Under the pieces are notes generated by a model, which worked only from the letters and a program-made list of their open reading frames with translations, made no database searches and was not told the origin of the DNA. A stretch of 64,000 bases of DNA. It comes from Paenibacillus radicis (ex Gao et al. 2016). GTDB taxonomy: Bacteria; Bacillota; Bacilli; Paenibacillales; Paenibacillaceae. The DNA lies in assembly GCF_014641555.1 (NCBI RefSeq), contig NZ_BMHY01000007.1, positions 1,813-65,812 of the forward strand, in the 5' to 3' direction. Shown here one piece after another: positions 42,278 to 51,712 of the stretch (position 1 is the stretch's first letter; each line of letters starts with the position of its first letter). Made by a program: the position numbers and the translations under genes.

Positions 42278-43006
42278 TTGGATCCACTCTATCAGACAAA
42301 CTTTCAATGCATTTGCTGCGAAAGCAGCTATCCGACCTCGAGGGTGAGGCCAAGTTTCAAAAAGGCAGTCACAACAGACACCGATTTTTGCGGTTATTAT
42401 AAAAACGGTATTAATCCGGACTTTTATGTTGTTCGCGTGTGCCCAAGCTGCGGATTTGCTTCGACGGAGAACGGGGTAAGTCAATTGAGCGATCGGCAAA
42501 AGAAGCAATACTACGAGCAAGTTGGCGTGCGCTGGTCGGTAAGGGATTTTGGAGGAGAGCGTGATCTGGATCAAGCTCTGGCATGTTATAAGCTGGCTTT
42601 GCTGACCGGACAATCTGTCGGGGAAAAAGAACGCGTCATAGCGGGAATTCTTCATCATATAGCATGGCTGTACCGGTATCAGGGGAAGGCTCAGGACGAG
42701 CAGCGTTTCCTGCGATTTGCTCTGCAATCGTATATTAAAGTATACGAAGAAGAGGGCGAGCAGTTAAATAATGCGAGACTTATGTATATAATCGGGGAGC
42801 TTAACAAGCGAGTCGGGGAATCGAGCGAGGCGGTCAGGTGGTTTTCCCGCATCGTAAATGATAAGCGTATTATGGATGCTGCGATGATCCGGGCCAGCCG
42901 GGAGCAATGGCAGCAGCTGCGCGAAGAAATGGCCGACGCCGAACAAATGTCCGTCGACGGCCTGACTGATAATAAAGAGCATCGTTCCAAGAGCCAGCCG
43001 GTTTAA
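42278..43006 (+). CDS. DUF2225 protein with two zinc-knuckle Cys pairs
   Basis: About 242 residues. DUF2225 marks are YQTNFQCICCESSYPTSRVR near the N terminus and VRVCPSCGFAST near residue 60, two CxxC pairs that would bind zinc. TPR-like helices follow (LDQALACYKLALLTGQ, LHHIAWLYRYQGK, EAVRWFSRIV). Function is unknown. The start is unsure: TTG 42278 has AGGAG 11 nt upstream, GTG 42269 lies too close to it. The stop overlaps the convergent zinc-ribbon gene by 4 nt. Confidence 0.8.
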   Translation: MDPLYQTNFQCICCESSYPTSRVRPSFKKAVTTDTDFCGYYKNGINPDFYVVRVCPSCGFASTENGVSQLSDRQKKQYYEQVGVRWSVRDFGGERDLDQALACYKLALLTGQSVGEKERVIAGILHHIAWLYRYQGKAQDEQRFLRFALQSYIKVYEEEGEQLNNARLMYIIGELNKRVGESSEAVRWFSRIVNDKRIMDAAMIRASREQWQQLREEMADAEQMSVDGLTDNKEHRSKSQPV

Positions 43007-43245
43007 CTTCTTATTGTGCGCAAAGCTTGATCTGCCAGCAAATAATCGTTATCCATATCGACGATCGTTGCTTTATTATGACAGCATGGGAAGACGAGCA
43101 GTTTTTTCTTGCCATGCTGAATGTCGGCAATTTCTTTGACTCGAAGCGGGATGAGCACATTGTCTGCACCGCAAAATGGGCAACTAGGCACGTAAACATC
43201 GTTCATAACGATGTCATAGGGCCAGCTGCGTTCGAATGGGATCAT
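43003..43245 (-). CDS. Hypothetical small zinc-ribbon protein
   Basis: The 80-residue protein has one CPFCG pair near residue 22 and a PCCHNK pair near residue 54, spaced as in a zinc ribbon. Between them is LIPLRVKEIADIQHGKKKLL. It ends in DMDNDYLLADQALRTIRS. I know similar small Firmicutes proteins but no function. Its ATG overlaps the stop of the YycC-like gene (ATGA), so the two are coupled. Confidence 0.7.
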   Translation of the reverse strand: MIPFERSWPYDIVMNDVYVPSCPFCGADNVLIPLRVKEIADIQHGKKKLLVFPCCHNKATIVDMDNDYLLADQALRTIRS

Positions 43246-43433
43246 AAGGATGAATCTTCCGTTTTATCGGCTTGTCCGGCAGCACTGCCGGCTTCTGCTT
43301 CCGCTTTGGCCAACTCGGCCAGCTTTTGCAGCAAAATATGACGGGGCATATGCATCAAATGCTCAATCGGCACACCAAGCTGCTTCGAAAGCTTGATTGC
43401 GGTGTCCGGCGAAATTTGTAATGGTTTAGACAT
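43242..43433 (-). CDS. yycC: YycC-like small protein
   Basis: The 63-residue protein opens with KPLQISPDTAIKLSKQLGVP and HLMHMPRHILLQKLAEL, which fits the YycC family of about 50-residue Firmicutes proteins as I remember it. The C-terminal 20 residues are an Ala/Glu-rich extension. The N-terminal half looks like a helix-turn-helix or ubiquitin-associated-like helical fold, but no function is known. GGAGGTATTCCACC precedes the ATG. Confidence 0.65.
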   Translation of the reverse strand: MSKPLQISPDTAIKLSKQLGVPIEHLMHMPRHILLQKLAELAKAEAEAGSAAGQADKTEDSSL

Positions 43434-43621
43434 GGTGGAATACCTCCATCAATCAGGATATAATTAAGTTATACACCGCTGATAGAGATTGCGCAAATAA
43501 AACGCGGATCACTAGGGCGGTGTTTTTGCGTTTCGCATAGCGTATAATGAACAATTAATAGACACCAAACAACGCTTCATACGGATTGGAAGATGAAATG
43601 AAGTGAAAGGAGAATGTATAA

Positions 43622-45409
43622 ATGGCTGAATATCCGCTGACATGGGACTTGGACATTTTTTATAACGGTGGCTCGGGCTCGGCAAGCTTTGCCGCGGAAT
43701 TGAAAGGAATTGAGGATGATATCGCTCAATTGGACCAGAGGCTGGAGGCTTCTTCCACTGATCCGCTGGAACAGCTTGCCGCAACGACGGAGCTCGTGCA
43801 ATCGATTTTGCTGCGACTGCGGCAGTCTGATTCATTCGTTGCCTGCTTGATGGCACAAGATATGAAGGACAAGGCAGCAAGCGGACTCAATGACCGTGTG
43901 AAAACGGCAATGGCTAAATTCCTCGGCGCCTTAACCCGTTATGATAACGGACTTCGTCAAATCGATGACACCGAATGGAGAAGCTGGTTACATAATGCTT
44001 CTAGCGAAATCAAGCAGGTTGCCTTCAATTTGAATGAACGGCGCGAGCAGGCGCGTGAAAAGCTGGCTCCGGAGCTGGAAGCGCTGGCCGGCGATTTGGC
44101 GGTGGATGGCTATCACGGCTGGGGAGATCTATACAATCTGATCGTATCCGGCGCAAAGTTCAATGCTACGGGAGCGGACGGGGAGCAGAAGACGCTCTCG
44201 GCCGGTCAAATGTTCAATCGGCTTTCCGATGGTGATCGCAGCGTTCGTCAGGCGGCTTTCGCCGAATGGGAACGGGTATGGGGTGAACTGGCTGACCTCT
44301 GTGCCGATACGCTTAATCGCATTGCAGGCTTCCGCCTCAAGCTTTATGACAAGCGGGGCTGGCAGTCTGTATTGAAGGAGCCGCTGCAGATTAACCGGAT
44401 GAGCGAAGCGACGCTGGATGCGATGTGGTCTGCCATCGAAGCGGGCAAGCCTGAGCTTGTTCGCTACTTGGAGCGGAAAGCAAAGCTGCTTGGCGTAGAG
44501 AAGCTGGACTGGCATGACGTTAGCGCACCGCTTGGTTCTTCGGCCAAAACGATCAGCTACGATGAGGGCGCACAGTTCATTAAGGAGCAATTTCATAAAT
44601 TTAGTCCGGATCTGGCTGAATTTACAGAAATGGCCCTCAAGCAAGGCTGGGTCGAAGCGGAAGACCGGGCAGGCAAAAGACCCGGCGGCTTCTGTACAGC
44701 CTTTCCTAAGGACGGCCAGACGCGTATTTTCATGACCTATGCCGGCACTCCGGACAATGTATCGACGCTGGCGCATGAGCTGGGACATGCTTACCATCAG
44801 CATGTGATGAATGATCTGCCGGCATTCTCGCAGGAATATGCGATGAACGTTGCAGAGACGGCTTCCACCTTTGCAGAGCTGATCGTATCGGATTCTGCGA
44901 TGAAGGCTGCGACCGACAAGGAAGAGAAGATTGGTCTTCTGGAAAATAAAATTCAAAACTCCGTTGCTTTCTATATGAACATTCACGCCCGGTTCTTATT
45001 CGAAACCCGGTTTTTCGAGAAGCGCAGACAGGGCATGGTGACGGCAGCAGAGCTGAGCGAGCTGATGGAGGCTGCGCAGCGGGAAGCCTTCAGCGGCACG
45101 CTGGGTGAAGTTCACCCGCATTTCTGGGCTTCGAAGCTCCACTTCTATTTAACCGACGTACCGTTCTACAACTTCCCGTATACATTCGGCTACCTGTTCA
45201 GCGCCGGCATCTATGCCCGTGCCCAGCAGGAAGGACCTGCGTTCGCTGAGCGTTACGTACAGCTGCTGCGCGACACGGGATCCATGACGGTAGAGGAACT
45301 GGCGCAGAAGCATCTTGGTGTAAAGTTGGATGAAGAAGGCTTCTGGCGCGACGCGGTTGCTTTGACGAACGAAGATATCAAGCTGTTTCTGGAGCTGACG
45401 AACGAATAG
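43622..45409 (+). CDS. pepF: M3-family oligoendopeptidase F
   Basis: The 595-residue cytoplasmic zinc peptidase cuts short peptides. The HELGH site is at 385-389, followed by HQHVM and the third-ligand region MNVAETASTFAEL. The N-terminal helical domain with DLDIFYNGG is typical of the PepF/M3B group. Length is normal. GAAAGGAG precedes the ATG. It is a single-gene unit ending at a strong terminator. Confidence 0.95.
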   Translation: MAEYPLTWDLDIFYNGGSGSASFAAELKGIEDDIAQLDQRLEASSTDPLEQLAATTELVQSILLRLRQSDSFVACLMAQDMKDKAASGLNDRVKTAMAKFLGALTRYDNGLRQIDDTEWRSWLHNASSEIKQVAFNLNERREQAREKLAPELEALAGDLAVDGYHGWGDLYNLIVSGAKFNATGADGEQKTLSAGQMFNRLSDGDRSVRQAAFAEWERVWGELADLCADTLNRIAGFRLKLYDKRGWQSVLKEPLQINRMSEATLDAMWSAIEAGKPELVRYLERKAKLLGVEKLDWHDVSAPLGSSAKTISYDEGAQFIKEQFHKFSPDLAEFTEMALKQGWVEAEDRAGKRPGGFCTAFPKDGQTRIFMTYAGTPDNVSTLAHELGHAYHQHVMNDLPAFSQEYAMNVAETASTFAELIVSDSAMKAATDKEEKIGLLENKIQNSVAFYMNIHARFLFETRFFEKRRQGMVTAAELSELMEAAQREAFSGTLGEVHPHFWASKLHFYLTDVPFYNFPYTFGYLFSAGIYARAQQEGPAFAERYVQLLRDTGSMTVEELAQKHLGVKLDEEGFWRDAVALTNEDIKLFLELTNE

Positions 45410-45430
45410 GCTCTCCTGCATAAACAGAAG

Positions 45431-45466
45431 GCCCCGGCAAAGCGATCGCTTTGCCGGGGTTTTCAT
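45431..45466 (+). terminator. Terminator of the oligoendopeptidase gene
   Basis: The stem CCCCGGCAAAGC / GCTTTGCCGGGG with loop GATC is followed by TTTTC. Confidence 0.9.
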
Positions 45467-45506
45467 ACGAACATGATTCGACTGATGTCGGTTGGGGGAC
45501 GGACTT

Positions 45507-46334
45507 ATGAATGAAATGATCATCTATGTTTGCTCGGATGCCGTCGGGGAGACGGGGGAAGCGGTTGCCAAAGCGACATTGCGTCAGTTCGCATCAGAGG
45601 AAGTGAAAATTAAGCGTTACGGCCATATGAAAAGCGAAGATGAAGTGATTCAGGTCGTGTCAGAGGCAGCCAGTACAGGCGGATTTATCAGTTATACGCT
45701 TGTCCAGCCCAAGCTTCGGGCGCTGATGAAAGAGGAGGCGTTCCGCTGGGGTGTGAGGGCAGTCGACGTAATGGGACCCATGCTGGAAGCTTATGTAGAT
45801 ACGTTCGGCAGTTCTCCGAACCGCAAGCCGGGTCTGCTGCATTCCATCGATGAAGACTATCATCGGCGGATAGAAGCGATCGAGTTTGCCGTCAAATATG
45901 ATGACGGCAAGGATGCCAGAGGCTTTATGCAGGCAGAAGTCGTCCTGATCGGCGTCTCACGGACCTCGAAGACGCCGCTGAGCGTCTTTCTTTCCCACAA
46001 AGGGATAAAGACGGCCAACCTGCCGCTTATGCCGGAGGTAACGCTGCCGGCAGAGCTGGCAGCCGCACCTGGCAGACTTATTATCGGACTGACGATGCAG
46101 CCCGAGCATTTGCTTAGCATTCGGACGGAGCGTCTCAAGACGTTAGGCCTTCCGCCGACAGCGCCTTATGCTTCGGAGGCAAGGATCGTCGAGGAGCTTC
46201 GCTATGCCGAGAAGATTATGGAATCATTCCAATGTCCAGTTATTGATGTTACGAATCGTGCGATTGAGGAAACAGCGGGCCTTATTATTGAGATGCTCTA
46301 TCGGCAAACGGAGATACGGAACGACTGGTATTAG
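45507..46334 (+). CDS. yqfL: Pyruvate,phosphate dikinase regulatory protein (bifunctional kinase/pyrophosphorylase)
   Basis: The 275-residue protein switches pyruvate,phosphate dikinase or PEP synthase off by ADP-dependent phosphorylation and on by Pi-dependent dephosphorylation. Marks are the N-terminal IIYVCSDAVGETGEAVAKAT and the P-loop GVSRTSKT (149-156). ATG 45507 follows GGGGGA at 8 nt; a TTG at 45492 is less likely. In Bacillus the equivalent is YqfL. No ppdK is in the window. Confidence 0.93.
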   Translation: MNEMIIYVCSDAVGETGEAVAKATLRQFASEEVKIKRYGHMKSEDEVIQVVSEAASTGGFISYTLVQPKLRALMKEEAFRWGVRAVDVMGPMLEAYVDTFGSSPNRKPGLLHSIDEDYHRRIEAIEFAVKYDDGKDARGFMQAEVVLIGVSRTSKTPLSVFLSHKGIKTANLPLMPEVTLPAELAAAPGRLIIGLTMQPEHLLSIRTERLKTLGLPPTAPYASEARIVEELRYAEKIMESFQCPVIDVTNRAIEETAGLIIEMLYRQTEIRNDWY

Positions 46335-46507
46335 TCGTTTTATGTCAATTTTTGACCAGGAATGGGATTAGGAATGCGGGAAGTTGGCAATACGTATGAG
46401 TGAGGGCAATTGAGCGCAACACCCGGCTCTGCCATCTCATATAAGGGCAAAGACTTCGGGTAATAAGTTGCGAAGCAACTAATGAAGCTAGAGAAGGAGA
46501 GAATGGA

Positions 46508-46906
46508 ATGGAACGTACATTTATATTAGTGAAGCCGGACGGTGTCAAACGCGGATTAGTCGGAAACATCGTATCGCGATTTGAAAGCAAAGGCTTCCAT
46601 CTTGCGCAGGCGAAGCTGATTAGCATTGATCAATCGCTGGCCGAAACTCATTATGCCGAGCATGCCGCGCGGCCATTCTTCGGTGATCTCGTCTCGTTTA
46701 TTACCTCCGGTCCGTCTTTTGCCATGGTATGGGAAGGAGACGGCGCGGTGAAAAACGCCCGTTCGCTGATCGGGAAGACGAATCCTGCCGACGCTGAGCC
46801 CGGCACCATCCGCGGTGATTTCGCGTTAAGCGTCGAGAGCAATATCGTTCATGGCTCGGATTCCCCGGAGAACGCGGATCGGGAAATCGGCCTCTTCTTC
46901 CATTAA
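46508..46906 (+). CDS. ndk: Nucleoside diphosphate kinase, short C terminus
   Basis: The 132-residue enzyme equalises nucleoside di- and triphosphates by passing phosphate through its histidine in [29 protein letters not shown] and [16 protein letters not shown] are intact. The chain stops at EIGLFFH, where Bacillus Ndk continues for about 15 more residues (the tail ending in a Trp-Ile-Tyr-like segment). Short Ndk proteins exist in other bacteria, so it is probably functional. AGAAGGAGAG precedes the ATG. Confidence 0.95.
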   Translation: MERTFILVKPDGVKRGLVGNIVSRFESKGFHLAQAKLISIDQSLAETHYAEHAARPFFGDLVSFITSGPSFAMVWEGDGAVKNARSLIGKTNPADAEPGTIRGDFALSVESNIVHGSDSPENADREIGLFFH

Positions 46907-46921
46907 TCGGATTGCAGCTTT

Positions 46922-46967
46922 AAAACACCCCCGTACAGCGGTAAATATCCGCGTGCGGGGGTGTTTG
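46922..46967 (+). terminator. Terminator after ndk
   Basis: AAACACCCCCG pairs with CGGGGGTGTTT across an inner CGG..CCG hairpin. The T run is short. Confidence 0.75.
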
Positions 46968-46994
46968 CGTTTAACGAAAAGGGTGAAATAGGGA

Positions 46995-47051
46995 TTGACA
47001 TGATACAAAATGTATCTTAAAGTAAGGAGTATTAAAGATACAATTTGTATC
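46995..47051 (+). promoter_or_regulatory. Exopolysaccharide promoter A with paired GATAC/GTATC operators
   Basis: TTGACA (46995-47000) and TAAAGT (47018-47023) are 17 nt apart. The spacer is almost filled by GATACAAAATGTATC (47002-47016). A second palindrome, GATACAATTTGTATC (47037-47051), lies 35 bp centre to centre downstream. The same layout occurs at 50142 and 58024. It drives galU and the following two genes. Confidence 0.75.
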
Positions 47052-47116
47052 ATATTTTAACGGATCTACTTTTTGAAAAAGATAGATAAACAAATAGGGA
47101 TAGGGTGATGGAAACG

Positions 47117-47998
47117 ATGAAAAAAGTAAAAAAGGCAATTATACCTGCTGCCGGGCTTGGTACACGTTTTTTACCGGCCACGAAAGCTATGCCCAAGGAG
47201 ATGCTTCCGATTGTCGACAAGCCGACCATTCAGTACATCGTGGAGGAAGCGGTAGCTTCTGGTATCGAGGACATCATCATCGTAACTGGCAAAGGAAAAC
47301 GGGCAATCGAGGACCACTTCGACCACTCGTTTGAACTGGAAAATAATTTATTCAGCAAAGGCAAATTTGATTTGCTCGATGAGGTTCGCAGATCTTCTAA
47401 CGTTGATATCCACTACATAAGGCAAAAAGAAGCGAAAGGTCTTGGCCATGCCGTCTGGTGCGCACGAAATTTCATCGGTAATGAACCGTTTGCCGTTTTG
47501 CTTGGAGATGATATCGTTCGCTCCGAAGTTCCTTGCGTCAGGCAGTTGATTCAGCAATATGAAGAGACTCAGCGATCGGTAATCGGCGTGCAGACGGTAC
47601 AGCCCGAGGAGACACATCGTTACGGGATTGTTGATCCCCTTGCATGCTACGGCCGGCTTTATGAAGTAAACCGTTTTGTCGAAAAACCGGCTGCCGGATT
47701 TGCACCTTCCAATCTCGCAATTATGGGCCGCTATATTTTGACCCCTGAAATCTTCGAATTTCTGGCTCATCAGGAAGAGGGGGCCGGCGGTGAAATACAA
47801 CTGACAGATGCAATTCAGAAGCTGAACGCTGCCGAAGGCGTATATGCCTACAACTTCGAAGGCATTCGCTATGACGTGGGAGAGAAGCTCGGATTTATTA
47901 CAACGACACTAGATTTTGCCCTTCGCAATGAAGAATTGAGAATACCGCTGCTGGCCGTTATGGAGCAAATGATGAAGCAGGAATATTCGAATAAGTAA
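47117..47998 (+). CDS. galU: UTP-glucose-1-phosphate uridylyltransferase
   Basis: The 293-residue enzyme makes UDP-glucose, the donor for exopolysaccharide and glycolipid synthesis. Marks are [20 protein letters not shown] at the N terminus, [17 protein letters not shown], and LLGDDIV in the active site. Start ATG 47117 has AGGGTGAT upstream; ATG 47108 and GTG 47105 overlap that site. It is the first gene behind promoter A and starts the polysaccharide locus. Confidence 0.95.
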   Translation: MKKVKKAIIPAAGLGTRFLPATKAMPKEMLPIVDKPTIQYIVEEAVASGIEDIIIVTGKGKRAIEDHFDHSFELENNLFSKGKFDLLDEVRRSSNVDIHYIRQKEAKGLGHAVWCARNFIGNEPFAVLLGDDIVRSEVPCVRQLIQQYEETQRSVIGVQTVQPEETHRYGIVDPLACYGRLYEVNRFVEKPAAGFAPSNLAIMGRYILTPEIFEFLAHQEEGAGGEIQLTDAIQKLNAAEGVYAYNFEGIRYDVGEKLGFITTTLDFALRNEELRIPLLAVMEQMMKQEYSNK

Positions 47999-48015
47999 AA
48001 GGACAGGTGAAAGCG

Positions 48016-48711
48016 ATGGCTCCAACATCTCCCCAGCGGAATGACATCGAGGCAGTTTTTGAAACCGGAACTTTATACACCGGCTATGAACGGAATCTTT
48101 CTTTAAGGCTCTATCTCATGGTCAAACGTGCAGTGGATCTGCTAGGCGCCTCCGTCGGCCTCATTCTGTTGTCGCCGATTTTGCTGCTGGTCGTTTTCAG
48201 TATAAAAATAGAGGATCCTAAAGGGTCCGTTTTTTTTTACCAAAAGCGGGTCGGCAAGCATGAGCGCCAGTTTAATATGTACAAATTTCGCTCCATGGTG
48301 TCCGATGCAGAGAAGCAGCTGGATCACCTTCTGGAACGAAATGAAATCGAAGGCGCCATGTTCAAAATGAAGAATGACCCCCGTATAACGAAGGTAGGCA
48401 AATGGATTCGGAAGACCAGCATCGATGAGCTGCCGCAGCTGTGGAATGTGATTCGCGGCGATATGTCGCTCGTCGGACCCCGTCCAGCTTTGCCTCGGGA
48501 GGTTCAGGAATACAGCAGCTACGACAGGCTCAGGCTGAAGGTAACGCCTGGCTGTACCGGGCTTTGGCAGGTTAGCGGACGAAACGCATTAAGCTTCCGG
48601 GAAATGGTGGAGCTTGATTTGCACTATATCGAACGGCGCAGCCTTCTATTGGACTTGAAGCTTATTTTATTGACCGTCAGAGTGATGTTCGGCTCTAGTG
48701 ACGCCTATTAA
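48016..48711 (+). CDS. Priming undecaprenyl-phosphate sugar-1-phosphate transferase
   Basis: The 231-residue protein has one membrane segment ([21 protein letters not shown]) and the bacterial sugar transferase domain: [63 protein letters not shown]. It loads the first sugar phosphate onto the lipid carrier and so commits the pathway. It lacks the extra N-terminal helices of WbaP/WcaJ and is of the short EpsL/PglC-like type. AGGTGA precedes ATG 48016. Confidence 0.92.
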   Translation: MAPTSPQRNDIEAVFETGTLYTGYERNLSLRLYLMVKRAVDLLGASVGLILLSPILLLVVFSIKIEDPKGSVFFYQKRVGKHERQFNMYKFRSMVSDAEKQLDHLLERNEIEGAMFKMKNDPRITKVGKWIRKTSIDELPQLWNVIRGDMSLVGPRPALPREVQEYSSYDRLRLKVTPGCTGLWQVSGRNALSFREMVELDLHYIERRSLLLDLKLILLTVRVMFGSSDAY

Positions 48712-48728
48712 GAGGGGGAGAATCGGAT

Positions 48729-50105
48729 ATGAAGCTAGTGTTGTTGTCCGGCGGATCGGGCAAGCGTCTCTGGCCTCTTTCCAATGACGCCAGATCGAAG
48801 CAGTTTTTGAAGGTGCTGGAGGATGAAGAGGGGATCAGGGTGTCGATGGTGCAGCGGGTGTGGGGGCAATTGGAGCAAAGCGGATTGGCTGAATCCAGCC
48901 TAATCGCAACCAGCCAATCGCAGGTTGAAATGATGCATAGTCAGCTAGGCGAGCAGGTGCCGCTTATTATTGAGCCGGAGCGCAGAGATACGTTCGCGGC
49001 CATTGCGCTGTCCGCTGTTTATTTGTACTCGCAGCAAGGCGCAAGCCTGGATGAGGTAGCGATTGTTTTGCCTGTCGATCCCTATGTCGAAACCCGGTTT
49101 TTCGACACGGTCAAGGAGTTGGAGTCTACACTCCAAACATCCCAGGCGGAGATGGCGCTCATCGGGATCGAGCCCACGTATCCTTCCTCCAAATACGGTT
49201 ATATTGTACCTTCCTCTAAGCTGGACGACTCCATCCCACGCTCTTATCGCACCGTAGAACGTTTTGTTGAAAAGCCGGATGAAGAAAAGGCTAAAGCGCT
49301 TATGAAGCAAAATGCTTTGTGGAATTCCGGCGTATTTGCATTCCGGATCGGTTACGTAATCGATTTATTGGAACGCAGGGGCTGCCCCATTCAATATGAG
49401 GAGCTTGCCAAGCAATACCATCTTCTGCCCAAAATAAGCTTTGATTACGAGGTTATCGAGCGTATGGATAACATCGTCGTTATTCCGTACGACGGTTATT
49501 GGAAGGACCTTGGGACTTGGAATACGTTGACGGAAGAAATGAACAGCAGCCAGCTTGGCAGGGGGAAGGTAAGCTCGGATTGCGTCAATACGCATCTGAT
49601 TAATGAAACCGATATGCCGGTATCCATTATTGGGGTGTCCAATGTAGTTGTTGCGGTTAGTCCAGACGGCATTCTGGTAACGGATAAACAAGCTAGTCCA
49701 CGCGTGAAGGATTTCATCGATTACGACCAGGAGCCGATGTTCGAGGAGCGGCAATGGGGATACTCCCGTGTGCTGGATTACCAGAAATACGAGGATGGCA
49801 GCTGCGTCGTCACCAAGCGTGCTTTAATCCGGCAGCATAGAAGCTTCGGCTATCAATTGAATGTTCATCGGGAAGAGAGCTGGACCATCATAAGGGGAAC
49901 AGGTGAATTTGTGCTGAACGGACGATTCATGTCCGTCAAAGCGGGAAGCACCCTGCACATTCCGATGCAATCGCTGCATAGCATCCGGGCGATAACGGAG
50001 CTGGAGATCATCGTTATCCAGACTGGACGGGAAGCGGATAACAATCAGGTGATGGAGCTGTACCGGACGTGGGACGAAGTAGCGGAACATGCCATTAACA
50101 AATAG
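48729..50105 (+). CDS. manC: Mannose-1-phosphate guanylyltransferase-like protein with C-terminal cupin
   Basis: The 458-residue protein has a nucleotidyltransferase half (MKLVLLSGGSGKRLWPLSND; RYGYIVP-type core; FVEKPDEEKA) and a C-terminal mannose-6-phosphate isomerase-like cupin (SFGYQLNVHREESWTIIRGT). This is the ManC/AlgA order. It would make GDP-mannose; the isomerase half looks more like the ManC cupin than an active isomerase. It starts 17 nt after the sugar transferase and closes the promoter A unit. Confidence 0.87.
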   Translation: MKLVLLSGGSGKRLWPLSNDARSKQFLKVLEDEEGIRVSMVQRVWGQLEQSGLAESSLIATSQSQVEMMHSQLGEQVPLIIEPERRDTFAAIALSAVYLYSQQGASLDEVAIVLPVDPYVETRFFDTVKELESTLQTSQAEMALIGIEPTYPSSKYGYIVPSSKLDDSIPRSYRTVERFVEKPDEEKAKALMKQNALWNSGVFAFRIGYVIDLLERRGCPIQYEELAKQYHLLPKISFDYEVIERMDNIVVIPYDGYWKDLGTWNTLTEEMNSSQLGRGKVSSDCVNTHLINETDMPVSIIGVSNVVVAVSPDGILVTDKQASPRVKDFIDYDQEPMFEERQWGYSRVLDYQKYEDGSCVVTKRALIRQHRSFGYQLNVHREESWTIIRGTGEFVLNGRFMSVKAGSTLHIPMQSLHSIRAITELEIIVIQTGREADNNQVMELYRTWDEVAEHAINK

Positions 50106-50141
50106 TAGAAAAGCTTTAGGATAAATTGTTAGAGTTATGTA

Positions 50142-50200
50142 TTGACATGCTACTAATTGTATCATAAAGTAGAGTTGTAGCGAATGTTACAAATTGTATC
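50142..50200 (+). promoter_or_regulatory. Exopolysaccharide promoter B with paired operators
   Basis: TTGACA (50142-50147) and TAAAGT (50165-50170) are 17 nt apart. Operator 1 is GCTACTAATTGTATC (50149-50163) in the spacer; operator 2 is GTTACAAATTGTATC (50186-50200), 37 bp further by centres. It drives cpsC, cpsD and the genes to wzx. Confidence 0.75.
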
Positions 50201-50235
50201 TATTTAACTATCCGAAGCTTCGCGGGGGTGCGATT

Positions 50236-50988
50236 GTGGATTTAAATCGTTATTTAAGTTTGGTCAAAAAGAAATGGTGGCTCTTGGCTTTATTTGTTAT
50301 CGTAGCATGCGCAGCAGTTGCCGTTAAGAGCTACTATTTCACGACGCCAATCTATGAGGCAAGAGCCAAGCTGATCGTAAATCAAGTTAATTCGAACCTC
50401 ATGCCCAACGTAGGATCACTGCAATTCGATTTAATGCTGATGGGTTCCTACAAAGAAATTATGCTGTCTTCGGCGATTTTGGATAAGGTTGTCGAGCTTA
50501 ATCCAGGACTCGGGGAATCTGCCAGTCACATGGCGAGAGAGCTGTCCGTATTTTCCAGCACGAATTCTCAGGTAATGAGCATCGTGTACCAGGACGAATC
50601 GTATCAGCATGCGATGGAAGTCGTGAATGCGGTCGTCAAAGTGTTTAAGGATCAAATTCCGACCATTATGAATGTCAATAACATTACCATTCTGAATGAA
50701 GCGAAGCCTGCGGATGCCAACAGCCTCTCTCCCATTAACAACAACTTGGTTATGTCTTTACTGATTGCCTTTGTTATTTCGATCATGCTCTGTATGTCCT
50801 TCATTATTTTTCTGGATTACTTGAACGATACCTTTAAGTCGGAAGAGGAATTAAAGGAGCTGCTGGGTATTCCGGTTCTAGCCTCGCTTAGCAAGACGAA
50901 ACGGAAAGATATGAGAACGGGCCGCAAAAAAGCTGCATTAGCCAAGAAAAGAGAAGTAGGTGAGAACTATGCCACGCTCAATCAATGA
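50236..50988 (+). CDS. CpsC/YveK-type chain-length and kinase-activating membrane protein
   Basis: The 250-residue protein has the Wzz-like layout: helix 1 (WWLLALFVIVACAAVAV, near 13-29), an external domain (ARAKLIVNQ, SYKEIMLSSAILDKVVEL) and helix 2 (NLVMSLLIAFVISIMLCMSF, near 175-200), then a basic tail (SLSKTKRKDMRTGRKKAALA). It sets polymer length and activates the partner kinase from the membrane. GTG 50236 is chosen after GGGGGTG; the longer frame from 50194 begins inside the operator. Confidence 0.9.
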   Translation: MDLNRYLSLVKKKWWLLALFVIVACAAVAVKSYYFTTPIYEARAKLIVNQVNSNLMPNVGSLQFDLMLMGSYKEIMLSSAILDKVVELNPGLGESASHMARELSVFSSTNSQVMSIVYQDESYQHAMEVVNAVVKVFKDQIPTIMNVNNITILNEAKPADANSLSPINNNLVMSLLIAFVISIMLCMSFIIFLDYLNDTFKSEEELKELLGIPVLASLSKTKRKDMRTGRKKAALAKKREVGENYATLNQ

Positions 50989-51646
50989 CTCCCATTTAAT
51001 CGTCTCGGCCAACCCGATGTCGCCGTTCGCCGAGAGTTATCGCGTCCTTCGCACGAACATTCAATTTTCTTCCGTGGATACTCAGTTTCAAGTGTTAATG
51101 GTTGCCTCTGCGCAAGCGGGAGAAGGGAAGACGACGGTTATCAGCAACTTGGCCGCCGCGTATGCGCAGGAGGGGAAGCGGGTTCTGCTGATCGATATGG
51201 ATTTGCGCAAGCCTTCCCTCCACTATTTCTTCTCTCAGACGAACCATAAAGGTTTAACAAGTCTATTAACTGGACAATTGACCACCCAGGACGTTGTGAT
51301 CCAAACCCAAGTTCCAAACCTGTCGCTCATTACGGCTGGCCCGACACCGCCTCATCCGGCAGAAATGTTAAGCTCGCAAAAAATGAGTCAATTGATGGAG
51401 GAACTAAGGCGGGACTACGATATTATTCTGGTCGATACGCCTCCTATCCTTGCTGTTACGGACGGCCTGCTTGCCAGCGTATTATGCGATGGCGTGATCC
51501 TGGTCGTTCAGGCATCCGTCGTGAAGAAAGCGCTCGTTCTTAAGGCGAAAGAGCGGCTGGAGCATGTTCAAGCCCGCATTGTGGGCACCGTCTTAAATCA
51601 ACTAAACCGCGATGACAATTTGAATGTCGGCTATTACGGCATGTGA
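50969..51646 (+). CDS. CpsD-type tyrosine-protein kinase
   Basis: The 225-residue cytoplasmic kinase has the BY-kinase Walker A motif SAQAGEGKTTV (48-58), Walker A' in VLLIDMDLRKPS and Walker B in IILVDTPP. It partners CpsC and controls polymer assembly through autophosphorylation of C-terminal tyrosines. Its tail is very short and has only two Tyr (VGYYGM), fewer than usual. ATG 50969 has AGGTGAG upstream. The frame overlaps the end of cpsC by 20 nt. Confidence 0.9.
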   Translation: MPRSINDSHLIVSANPMSPFAESYRVLRTNIQFSSVDTQFQVLMVASAQAGEGKTTVISNLAAAYAQEGKRVLLIDMDLRKPSLHYFFSQTNHKGLTSLLTGQLTTQDVVIQTQVPNLSLITAGPTPPHPAEMLSSQKMSQLMEELRRDYDIILVDTPPILAVTDGLLASVLCDGVILVVQASVVKKALVLKAKERLEHVQARIVGTVLNQLNRDDNLNVGYYGM

Positions 51647-51712
51647 GGCTGAATGATTTTGTCACACCCACTACCGACCTAAGGCAATCGTTTCAATAGG
51701 AGTTGAATTTCA

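Noticed and set aside
44129..44986. Minus-strand frame of 285 codons opposite pepF
   Set aside because: Shadow of the pepF reading frame, without start signals.
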